Source of the DNA: an uncultured Alphaproteobacteria bacterium
GTDB taxonomy: Bacteria; Pseudomonadota; Alphaproteobacteria; Rs-D84
Assembly (NCBI GenBank): GCA_947305255.1
Contig: CAMZDE010000014.1
Location: 1 to 22,304 of the forward strand
Length of the DNA: 22,304 nt
Direction: 5' to 3'
The position numbers were made by a program, and so were the translations under genes. A model generated the notes under the pieces. That model did not search any database. It was not told the DNA's origin and saw only the letters and a list, made by a program, of their open reading frames with translations. Position 1 is the stretch's first letter. Each line of letters begins with the position of its first letter. Below are positions 5,633 to 12,499 of the stretch, one piece after another.

Positions 5633-6358
5633 ATGTCGAAAATATGTCAAAGTTGTGGTATGCCAATGAACGAAGAATCTCTGGTTGGAACAAACCATGA
5701 TGGTTCTAAAAATTCAGACTATTGCATTTATTGCTATCAAAACGGTAAATTCGTGCAAAATTTTACTATGGACGAAATGATTGAACATTGTTCGCAATTC
5801 GTGAACGAAGTTAACAAAGGTTTGCCTCAACCAATTACCAAAGAAGAATATATCGGGCAAATGAAAATGTATTTCCCACATTTGAAACGTTGGCATAATG
5901 AATTAAAAATCACAGATACACAACCTGAAAATCCTGCATTAATCGGCGTCAAAGATTTAATAGCAAAAATGGCAGATACATTGCCTATTACATTCATATC
6001 ATCTGTTGATGAAAACGGTTTTCCGTGTACCAAGGCAATGTTATCACCACGTGTCCGCGAAGGTATAAAAGTATTTTATTTTACTACAAACACTTTTTCT
6101 CTGCGCGTCGCACATTATAAGGCGAACCCAAAGGCCAGCATTTATTTCTGTGATTCCACCGGATTCCAAGGCATGCTATTACGCGGCACAATGGAAGTAT
6201 TAACAGACACTAAAACCAAAGAAATGATTTGGCGCGACGGCGACACACAATATTATTCTGGCGGTGTCCACGATCCAAATTATTGCGTATTGAAATTCAC
6301 TGCTACCGACGGTCGTTTTTATAGTGATTTTTATCCACGCAGTTTCATAATTGAATAA
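5633..6358 (+). CDS. zinc-ribbon plus FMN-binding split-barrel (pyridoxamine 5'-phosphate oxidase-like) protein
   Basis: A 241-aa two-domain protein. Residues 1-40 form a zinc ribbon with C5-x2-C8 and C31-x2-C34 ('ICQSCGMPM' and 'YCIYCYQNG'), followed by a helical stretch to about 95 as seen in the 'putative zinc ribbon domain' family. Residues about 100-241 resemble the pyridoxamine 5'-phosphate oxidase-like split barrel: 'ITFISSVDENGFPCTKAM', 'KVFYFTTNTFSLRVAHYKANPKAS' in part, and 'LLRGTMEVLTD'. Such barrels bind FMN or related flavins and act as small reductases or flavin carriers; the true substrate here is unknown. Start ATG 5633 has AGGGATG upstream. It is divergent from the pyrophosphatase unit and ends at a bidirectional terminator. 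Confidence 0.85.
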   Translation: MSKICQSCGMPMNEESLVGTNHDGSKNSDYCIYCYQNGKFVQNFTMDEMIEHCSQFVNEVNKGLPQPITKEEYIGQMKMYFPHLKRWHNELKITDTQPENPALIGVKDLIAKMADTLPITFISSVDENGFPCTKAMLSPRVREGIKVFYFTTNTFSLRVAHYKANPKASIYFCDSTGFQGMLLRGTMEVLTDTKTKEMIWRDGDTQYYSGGVHDPNYCVLKFTATDGRFYSDFYPRSFIIE

Positions 6359-6383
6359 AAAATCCGCCAAATGGCGGATTTTT
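6359..6383. terminator. bidirectional Rho-independent terminator
   Basis: AAAATCCGCC (6359-6368) pairs with GGCGGATTTT (6373-6382) around loop AAAT. T tracts on both strands let it close the split-barrel gene on the plus strand and the long minus-strand operon. Confidence 0.88.
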
Positions 6384-6390
6384 AATACTT

Positions 6391-6663
6391 TTATTTCATT
6401 GGCGGAAAACAGTTATCTGCGCCATTGGGACAACACACCATCCAACCATCACCTGCATCAGTATAAACTTCGCCGGCACAACAACCGTTTTTATCAGGAC
6501 GATTGCCATCACTGCACACAGCGAAAAAACCACGCCAATTCACAATTGAATAATGCAGTCCATATCCAACACAACCCCCAAATAAAAATGCGATTAAAAT
6601 CCACGACCACAAATTTGATTTTGTTGTGTTTTTGTTATTTCTTTTGATACGTTCCATTTTCAT
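6391..6663 (-). CDS. small membrane protein with Cys-rich periplasmic domain, unknown function
   Basis: A 90-aa protein. A basic N-terminus (MKMERIKRNNKNTTK) precedes one transmembrane segment (about 17-36, 'LWSWILIAFLFGGCVGYGLHY'; N-in), then a ~45-aa exported tail with seven cysteines including CC pairs: 'NGCCAGEVYTDAGDG' and 'MVCCPNGADNCFPPM'. The tail is likely disulfide-bonded. No named family is recognised; similar CC..CCP..CFPP tails are, from memory, frequent in uncultured gut alphaproteobacteria. Its Shine-Dalgarno AAGGGGGTG overlaps the stop of the preceding gene (11 nt between genes), so translation is probably coupled. Last gene of the operon, before the terminator. Confidence 0.7.
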   Translation of the reverse strand: MKMERIKRNNKNTTKSNLWSWILIAFLFGGCVGYGLHYSIVNWRGFFAVCSDGNRPDKNGCCAGEVYTDAGDGWMVCCPNGADNCFPPMK

Positions 6664-6674
6664 GGGACACCCCC

Positions 6675-7595
6675 TTATTCTTCTATTATCTTTTCCAATT
6701 GGATTATAAAATCAATCGCAGGATTGGTCAATCTTTTTGCTTTTTCCAGCATTTTGGTTGCTTCTGTCTGCATTTGTAAACGTTTATAAGTTTCAACCAT
6801 TTCGGTCGCTTCGCGACGATTGTCTGACACATCATCATCGGTTAACGCACGCGCAATTTCTAATTCTTGGGCCGCTAATTCTTTGTATTTTTGTGAATTT
6901 TCAGGGCATCCGCGTTCTGATAAATTTGCATAAATTTGTGCGTTTTCAACATGATCGTCAACATCAAAACATGTTTCATATTTTCCACGACATTGTAATT
7001 TCATTGTCAATACGCGTTCAATTTCTTCACACGTTGATCGTGTATCATCATCCATAACTTCATCATCAAAAGGTTCGTCATATTTGTTTAACGCTTTGGC
7101 AATTTCCATTTCGCGTTGTGCCATTTTTTGATACATTTCTTTGTTTTTTTCACAGCCACTTTTTGATAATCTGGCATACACTTCTGAATTATCCTTGTGT
7201 GCATTCCAATCTGGCGAAGATTCATTATACAATTCATTTTTCAAAAGAGATTCAATTGCTTCACATGTGACATCTGACAATTTATCTTCATTCACAACAG
7301 GCTTTGGTTGCGACTTTGGTGCAGTTTTTCTGAATTTGCGATTATTACAATTTTCCGAGAAAGTTTTATCCAATTGTGCCAACGTTTCAGGACTATATAC
7401 ATTAATATTATTAACAACGTGAATTATCTTTTCTGATAAATCTTTACATTGTTCACGCGTCATCATAGAATAATTCATTCTATCCGAACCATTTATAATA
7501 AACCCGAAAATAGCCCCCATTAAAAACAGCGCAACCATACCAATTACGCCGTATATGCGATTTTTCACATTTTCGTTTTTGATGATTTTTTTCAT
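6675..7595 (-). CDS. membrane-anchored helical repeat protein, unknown function
   Basis: A 306-aa protein with one N-terminal transmembrane helix (about 13-35) and a soluble, charged, mostly helical domain presumably in the periplasm. Two internal repeats align well: 110-170 (TCEAIESLL...YARLSKSGC...MEIAKALN) and 188-251 (TCEEIERVL...YANLSERGC...LEIARALT), each with a matching Cys pair (C111/C148 and C189/C230; C202/C209 extra in the second). A degenerate earlier unit may span 49-84 (C50/C83). Acidic linkers separate them. The pattern recalls Sel1/TPR-type helical repeats but no named family fits. A strong AGGAGAGAG precedes ATG 7595, 22 nt after lolD, so it belongs to the Lol operon and may assist envelope assembly; that is inference. 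Confidence 0.72.
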   Translation of the reverse strand: MKKIIKNENVKNRIYGVIGMVALFLMGAIFGFIINGSDRMNYSMMTREQCKDLSEKIIHVVNNINVYSPETLAQLDKTFSENCNNRKFRKTAPKSQPKPVVNEDKLSDVTCEAIESLLKNELYNESSPDWNAHKDNSEVYARLSKSGCEKNKEMYQKMAQREMEIAKALNKYDEPFDDEVMDDDTRSTCEEIERVLTMKLQCRGKYETCFDVDDHVENAQIYANLSERGCPENSQKYKELAAQELEIARALTDDDVSDNRREATEMVETYKRLQMQTEATKMLEKAKRLTNPAIDFIIQLEKIIEE

Positions 7596-7617
7596 ATCTC
7601 TCTCCTGTTTTTAATTT

Positions 7618-8328
7618 CTATTTAACAATACCATCTTTGATAGTAATTATTCTATCGGCTTTTTTTGCTAAATTCATATCGTGCGTCACAAACAACATAG
7701 ACATATTATTTTTCCGCACTAAATCCAACAACAAATCAAATATTACAATTGCATGTTGCGGATCCAAACTGCCTGTGGGTTCATCTGCCAATAAAATTTG
7801 AGGATTGTTCGCCAACGCGCGCGCCAATGCAACACGTTGTTGTTCACCGCCCGACATTTCAGATGGGTAATGCGTCGCACGATGCAAAACATTTGCCGCA
7901 CGCAATAATTTCACAGCACGCGCACACGCGTGTTCTTCATCAACATTGTTCGCCATCATCGGCAATTCTACATTTTCAAGCGCAGTAAAATCAGACAACA
8001 AATTATGGCGTTGATAAACAAATCCTATTTTTTGACGACGTAAAATAGTGCGGGTTTCTTCGCTCATTTTATCAATTGGCAAACCATCGATAAAAATATC
8101 ACCGCTGGTCGGTTTATCCAACAATCCAACACATTGCAACAATGTAGATTTTCCAGAACCGCTCTGTCCCACCAACGCGATAATTTCACCACGATATAAA
8201 TCAAAACCACCGCCACGTAAAATCTTTAACGGTTGCCCGCCTTCTACAAAAGTTTTTTTGATATCACGAACAGACAACACAACATCGCGTTTTGAAATTT
8301 TTGATAAAGAATTCAATATACTTGCCAT
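7618..8328 (-). CDS. lolD: lipoprotein-releasing ABC transporter ATP-binding protein LolD
   Basis: A 236-aa ABC ATPase of the MacB/LolD type that powers release of lipoproteins from the inner membrane. All elements are present: Walker A GQSGSGKST (54-62), Q-loop Q106, signature SGGEQQRVALARAL (from 159), Walker B ILLADEPTGSLD (178-189) and H-loop H216. Start ATG 8328 follows AGGGG with normal spacing. It lies 12 nt after the permease gene in the same operon, which separates it from other LolD-like ATPases such as FtsE or MacB and makes the assignment firm. Confidence 0.93.
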   Translation of the reverse strand: MASILNSLSKISKRDVVLSVRDIKKTFVEGGQPLKILRGGGFDLYRGEIIALVGQSGSGKSTLLQCVGLLDKPTSGDIFIDGLPIDKMSEETRTILRRQKIGFVYQRHNLLSDFTALENVELPMMANNVDEEHACARAVKLLRAANVLHRATHYPSEMSGGEQQRVALARALANNPQILLADEPTGSLDPQHAIVIFDLLLDLVRKNNMSMLFVTHDMNLAKKADRIITIKDGIVK

Positions 8329-8340
8329 TATAAATGTCCC

Positions 8341-9600
8341 CTATTCGTTCTTTAATGTTTCGACCGGATCCGTATTTGCCGCTTTCCACGCAGGATAAAG
8401 CGTCGCAAGGAAAGCCAACGCAATCGCAATAACTGCGATACTGGCCACCGTAGATGGCACCAATTTCGACGGCAATTCCGACAATGAATATAATTCTGCA
8501 GGAAACAAATCGCGTCCTGTCACAAATTGGAAAAATTTACGAATTGGTTCAATATAAATCGCAACAATGACACCAAGCACAGTTCCAAAAAACGCGCCGA
8601 TTACCCCAATTGATGTTCCTGATAAAATAAATATTTTCATCATAGATTTACGCGACACCCCAAAAGTCCGCAAAACCGCAATATCTTTGTTTTTATCTTT
8701 GACCAACATAACCAGTGATGAAATTATATTGAACGCCGCGACAATAACTATTAACAACAAAATCAAAAACATAACACTGGATTCAACCTGCAACGCACCA
8801 ACAAATCCGCGATTCAAATCGCGCCAATCACGAATCACAAAGCCATCAGGCAACAACGCATTCAACGCTTTGACAACTTTTTCGCTTTCTTCGGCATCGG
8901 TTAAAAATAAATCGATATGCGTCACACTATCATTTATATTCAAATATTTTTGTGCGCTATTTAACGGCATGAATATATATCCGCTATCATATTCATACAT
9001 TCCCATAAAGAACGATGAAACAACCGGATATGCCATAATACGTGGCATTGTTCCAAACGGCGTCGCCGTTCCAGAATTTGCAGAAATCAATGAAATCTTG
9101 TCCCCACCTGTCGCATGCAAAGCGCGCAAAAGCGACGCACCAACAATTAATTCATCACCTGAAATTTTATCCAACGCTTTGCCATAAATACGAGTCCCAT
9201 TTCTGGTCTTGTCAATCAAATCAGGCATACGAATCCCCCGCACAATTGCACCTGAATTATTACCATTACTTGACGCCATGATTTGACCTTCGGCAATTGG
9301 GACAATTGATACAGCATATTTTTCAACGACTTTGTTCTGGCGCATTTTATCGATTAAAAAATCGAAATCCGAAATTGTGCCATTTTGATGATATACAACA
9401 ACATGACCATTCATACCAATAATACGCGACAATAACGTTTCATGAAATCCGCCCATAACAGACATCACAACAATTAATGTCGCCACGCCCAACATGATTC
9501 CTATTAACGACACCCACGAAACCACAGAACCAAATCCGCGTTTTTTCGCAGCCATATATCGAAACGCAACTTTCTTTTCAAGTTTAGAAAACAACAACAT
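8341..9600 (-). CDS. lipoprotein-releasing system permease, LolC/LolE family (single, LolF-type)
   Basis: A 419-aa inner-membrane protein of the FtsX/LolC-LolE family: cytoplasmic 'KKVAFRYMAAKKRGF' start, first transmembrane helix about 25-50, a large periplasmic domain (about 55-265), then three helices with FtsX-type core 'NIISSLVMLVKDKNKDIAVLRTFG' (quoted in part: IAVLRTFGVS) and the C-terminal 'LYPAWKAANTDPVETLKNE' coupling motif (in part, AANTDPVETL). Only one permease gene is next to lolD, as in alphaproteobacteria, where one protein (LolF) takes both LolC and LolE roles, probably as a homodimer. The ribosome site AGGAA overlaps the stop of the preceding gene, so translation is coupled. 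Confidence 0.92.
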   Translation of the reverse strand: MLLFSKLEKKVAFRYMAAKKRGFGSVVSWVSLIGIMLGVATLIVVMSVMGGFHETLLSRIIGMNGHVVVYHQNGTISDFDFLIDKMRQNKVVEKYAVSIVPIAEGQIMASSNGNNSGAIVRGIRMPDLIDKTRNGTRIYGKALDKISGDELIVGASLLRALHATGGDKISLISANSGTATPFGTMPRIMAYPVVSSFFMGMYEYDSGYIFMPLNSAQKYLNINDSVTHIDLFLTDAEESEKVVKALNALLPDGFVIRDWRDLNRGFVGALQVESSVMFLILLLIVIVAAFNIISSLVMLVKDKNKDIAVLRTFGVSRKSMMKIFILSGTSIGVIGAFFGTVLGVIVAIYIEPIRKFFQFVTGRDLFPAELYSLSELPSKLVPSTVASIAVIAIALAFLATLYPAWKAANTDPVETLKNE

Positions 9601-9609
9601 ATTAAATTC

Positions 9610-10947
9610 CTATTGATTCAAAAAATCCCGCAAATCATCACCATACAACGGCGTCATCTTTTTAATATTATTGTTTGCATCAACAATAGATATCAATCGT
9701 GGCGACATAAACACAACCAATTCTGCAAAAGGACTGATTAACGTTTCAGGCGTTGTCACGAACGAATGCGTCGGAATACCAACAAAAACATAATTATCGC
9801 CAACATCAGACGGCACCTTGAACGATGTCAATTCGCCGTTTGAAGTGCTAAGCACTATTTTCGCATCAATCTTTTTATATCCACCATAATCGCCGTATTT
9901 CCCAGTTGCACCGATAATCAAATCGGTTTCCAAACGGTCTTCTTTGCTGCATTGACCAATATCAAAGCGCGATTGCCAACCATTTGGAATTGCGAAAGTT
10001 CCCTGAGAAATCAGAACCACACTGGATTGGCGTGACATAAATTCTTGCAATGTTTTTGTATTTATTTCTGGTGACACAACCAGCGCACGTCCCACAACCC
10101 CTGGCACAGACATACGAATATTTTTTTCACCAAACGCCGGCAACATATCCATCCAAATTATAGGATTATCTGTTTTTGGATACACACGATAAACATCTAT
10201 ATCCCACGCCAACACATATTTTTTGGCTGCAACATCTGTAATTATCTTGGCCACTTCGTGTTCAGTCTGGTAATCACCTTCAAAAACCACGGTCTTGTCT
10301 TGCCAATTCACTAATAAATTATGAACATCTGCACCACGCATAGCGTCTAACATAGCCATAATCATTGTTTCATCTTTTGGCATTTTTATCATCCATTTAC
10401 CATGACTGGTTAAATGAATTTCACCAAATTCAGCATCATACGAATAATACACATGCCCCAATTTAGTTATCAAATCAACCGCATCAGATAGCGAACTTTC
10501 CGCTATGACACCGGTAATTTTTTCCAACGTCGGCAAATCTTCTATGATAGAAATATCTGTATCTTGCAACAAAATATCCAACGTATCTTTGACGCTACGG
10601 TTTTTGAATTCAAAATCAGAAACTTTTAAATCCGGCAAAGCGTCACCTGTATCCAAACGAACAACTTCTACCTTTTCTTCAGGAACGACTGAAACGACGC
10701 TTTGGTTATTCCAATCAACACGGCATCTTTTTGGCAAATCCAGCGCAAAATGTTGCGCTGTATCAGTTGTCAACGCGGCCTTTTTCGGAAAAATAGGCAC
10801 AGATTTTTCATTTATCACAACGTTTTCAACAACATTGACCGTATTATAAAGTGGCGCGTTGTCCGTCTGGTTCGCACAGCCTCCAATGAACAAACCCCAA
10901 ATCGACAAACATAAAAACAAACCGTTTTTTATTTTATTTTGTGCCAT
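9610..10947 (-). CDS. secretin-like outer-membrane lipoprotein
   Basis: A 445-aa lipoprotein: signal peptide ending in IGGC (Cys24). Residues about 105-175 ('FEFKNRSVKDTLDILLQ', 'GVIAESSLSDAVDLITKLG') look like an STN/secretin short domain. A second alpha-beta domain follows (about 190-260, like N1). The C-terminal part 'QGTFAIPNGWQSRFDIG' and the end 'ISPFAELVVFMSPRLISI' match the beta-strand and closing motifs of the secretin core. PilN/BfpB-type lipoprotein secretins of type IVb pili are the closest recognised architecture, but the protein is short and no other pilus or secretion gene lies nearby. It is 9 nt upstream of lolF, so a role in lipoprotein or envelope export is possible. The fold is fairly well supported; the function is open. 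Confidence 0.6.
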   Translation of the reverse strand: MAQNKIKNGLFLCLSIWGLFIGGCANQTDNAPLYNTVNVVENVVINEKSVPIFPKKAALTTDTAQHFALDLPKRCRVDWNNQSVVSVVPEEKVEVVRLDTGDALPDLKVSDFEFKNRSVKDTLDILLQDTDISIIEDLPTLEKITGVIAESSLSDAVDLITKLGHVYYSYDAEFGEIHLTSHGKWMIKMPKDETMIMAMLDAMRGADVHNLLVNWQDKTVVFEGDYQTEHEVAKIITDVAAKKYVLAWDIDVYRVYPKTDNPIIWMDMLPAFGEKNIRMSVPGVVGRALVVSPEINTKTLQEFMSRQSSVVLISQGTFAIPNGWQSRFDIGQCSKEDRLETDLIIGATGKYGDYGGYKKIDAKIVLSTSNGELTSFKVPSDVGDNYVFVGIPTHSFVTTPETLISPFAELVVFMSPRLISIVDANNNIKKMTPLYGDDLRDFLNQ

Positions 10948-10985
10948 TTTGTTTTCCTTTTTTTACCTTATGTTTTATATTTATA

Positions 10986-11309
10986 CTAAATATTCATAAT
11001 TTTTTCAAATTCTTCCAGCGTCATTTCATATATAGGTTTTTGATTCGGCGTAACGAAACTTTTAACACTTTCGAATCTTTTTTCGAATAAATCCATCGCA
11101 TCAACAATTTCTTTTGGCACCCCAGCACCAGATTTTTTCAATCTTTTACCATATTCAACAATATATTCTAAACAATCAGCCGCAAAGAACCGACCAACGT
11201 AATTTTCCAGCGCAATTCCGCCTTTTTCCACACAAATAGCCGACAAAACACGTGTCATTTCATTGTAAAAATTTGCTAATTTTACATAGTTTTGAACCGT
11301 CATAGTCAT
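10986..11309 (-). CDS. hypothetical protein, 107 aa
   Basis: An all-soluble, probably helical protein ('LANFYNEMTRVLSAICVEKGG', quoted in part as FYNEMTRVLSAI; 'LEYIVEYGKRLKKSG'), with a C-terminal 'MTLEEFEKIMNI'. No signal peptide or membrane segment, and no family recognised. ATG 11309 (or the second ATG two codons later) follows AGGGAAG. It is the first gene behind the promoter at 11336-11365 and lies 38 nt ahead of the secretin-like gene, so it is likely the leading gene of the six-gene operon. Confidence 0.68.
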   Translation of the reverse strand: MTMTVQNYVKLANFYNEMTRVLSAICVEKGGIALENYVGRFFAADCLEYIVEYGKRLKKSGAGVPKEIVDAMDLFEKRFESVKSFVTPNQKPIYEMTLEEFEKIMNI

Positions 11310-11335
11310 AATATCTTCCCTATCCTGTTTTTTAT

Positions 11336-11365
11336 ATTATAAAAACTATTGCCCCCCGAACGCAA
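11336..11365 (-). promoter_or_regulatory. promoter of the six-gene minus-strand operon
   Basis: On the minus strand TTGCGT (11365-11360), an 18-nt spacer and TATAAT (11341-11336). It overlaps the divergent promoter for the small lipoprotein gene. Confidence 0.6.
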
Positions 11366-11377
11366 TTAAATTATAAT
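11349..11377 (+). promoter_or_regulatory. promoter of the small lipoprotein gene, probably leaderless
   Basis: TTGCCC (11349-11354), a 17-nt spacer and TATAAT (11372-11377). The expected start is at about 11384, only two bases before ATG 11386, and no Shine-Dalgarno exists, which implies a leaderless or nearly leaderless message. Confidence 0.6.
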
Positions 11378-11385
11378 ATAATAAC

Positions 11386-11766
11386 ATGAGAATGAAATAT
11401 TTATTTTTGTTGGCCTTTTTAACCGCATGCGCATCTGTAAATCGTGGGTCGATTGACGATGCAACTATTTTGAATTGGGAAAATGACGCCGTAACAACGG
11501 AACAGTTTGTTCGCGACCACAAATCGTGTTTGGGAATACGCGATAAAAATTATGAACCGCGTTCCCGTATTGCAAAGTTGTTATCCCCGAACCAGAGTGC
11601 TCAAATGCCTGATTGGGACGGTTTATGGGTGACATTTCAATCAAATGAATATAGGGACGTTGGCCAACGTGCATTATTGTCTGTTCCACCAAATTCTGCA
11701 TCAAAAACAACGGGATATTACCGCAAATGTATGATGCAGCGTGGGTATTTATTACGCGGAAAATAA
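11386..11766 (+). CDS. small lipoprotein, unknown function
   Basis: A 126-aa protein with signal peptide and lipobox LTAC (Cys15). The mature part contains 'NWENDAVTTEQFVRDHKSCLG' (in part TTEQFVRDHKSCLG) and ends 'YYRKCMMQRGYLLRGK', a pattern of one Cys early and a CM..RGY near the end that is common in small periplasmic lipoproteins of proteobacteria. No named family is assigned. ATG 11386 or 11392 could be used. It lies directly before ftsQ but with a separate ftsQ promoter. Confidence 0.72.
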   Translation: MRMKYLFLLAFLTACASVNRGSIDDATILNWENDAVTTEQFVRDHKSCLGIRDKNYEPRSRIAKLLSPNQSAQMPDWDGLWVTFQSNEYRDVGQRALLSVPPNSASKTTGYYRKCMMQRGYLLRGK

Positions 11767-11773
11767 AAATATT

Positions 11774-11802
11774 TTGGCTATTTTCTAAAAATATGATACA
11801 AT
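11774..11802 (+). promoter_or_regulatory. promoter of ftsQ-ftsA/rpe, probably leaderless
   Basis: TTGGCT (11774-11779), a 17-nt spacer and TACAAT (11797-11802). The expected start falls at about 11809-11810, the A of the ftsQ ATG; no Shine-Dalgarno precedes that ATG. Confidence 0.55.
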
Positions 11803-11809
11803 AAGATTC

Positions 11810-12499
11810 ATGAAAAAATCATTATTGTTTTGGCTGTATTTTGTATTGTCAATTCTTTTGGCAACATATTTTGCAACCCGCATTATAACTTGCTATTTGG
11901 GACGTGGGCCAATATCGTATGTAAAACATATCGAAATAACCAGTGACAACAGGGACGCTGATTTAGAACCAATCGGTTTCGCGGTTGGAATTCGTCATGG
12001 AACAACGTTACGTTCTTTGGATTTACACCAGATAAACAACCGTGTTATGGCTGTTCCTGGGATAAAGAACGCGGCAACACGCCGCCTGCCAAATGGGAAT
12101 TTAATTATAAAAACGCAACATTATAATGCTGTCGCCATGTGGACAGACGGCGCAATGTATTACCCTTTGGCCGACGATGGGACAAAGATTGAAACCCCAT
12201 TGGAAAAACCAGACGAAAACACTATTGTGTTCAGCGGCAATCTGCCAAACGATTTGACCGAAATAATATCGGGGGTTTCTGGGTTATCTGAATACATAGA
12301 TTATATAAATATGGTTGAATCGCGTCGTTGGAATATTCATACAAAAAACGGAACAATAATTTATTTACCCGAAGATAATCCAATATCTGCAATAAACAAA
12401 ATCAATGTTTTGAATCAAACACATCAAATATTATCTCGCGATATCGGCATAATCGATATGCGCGACAACGCCAGAATTTTAATAAAAGCAAAAAAATGA
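11810..12499 (+). CDS. ftsQ: cell division protein FtsQ
   Basis: A 229-aa bitopic divisome protein. Residues about 5-27 form the single transmembrane helix. A POTRA domain follows, with 'VKHIEITSDN' and the FtsQ pattern 'GIRHGTTLRSLDLHQINNRVM' (in part), 'VPGIKNAATRRLPNGNLIIK' (in part), then 'AVAMWTDGAMYYPLADDG' for the hinge into the beta domain, and the C-terminal 'RRWNIHTKNGTIIYLPEDNP' with 'IIDMRDNARILIK', which match the conserved RRWdl..kng..i.LPe and iDlR.pdr signatures. FtsQ links FtsB/FtsL to the rest of the septal machinery. It overlaps the next gene by 4 nt (ATGA), the classical ftsQ-ftsA order. Confidence 0.9.
   Translation: MKKSLLFWLYFVLSILLATYFATRIITCYLGRGPISYVKHIEITSDNRDADLEPIGFAVGIRHGTTLRSLDLHQINNRVMAVPGIKNAATRRLPNGNLIIKTQHYNAVAMWTDGAMYYPLADDGTKIETPLEKPDENTIVFSGNLPNDLTEIISGVSGLSEYIDYINMVESRRWNIHTKNGTIIYLPEDNPISAINKINVLNQTHQILSRDIGIIDMRDNARILIKAKK

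Noticed and set aside
8567..9187. Plus-strand frame of 206 codons opposite lolF
   Set aside because: Antisense to a certain permease gene, with low-complexity composition created by the reverse strand.
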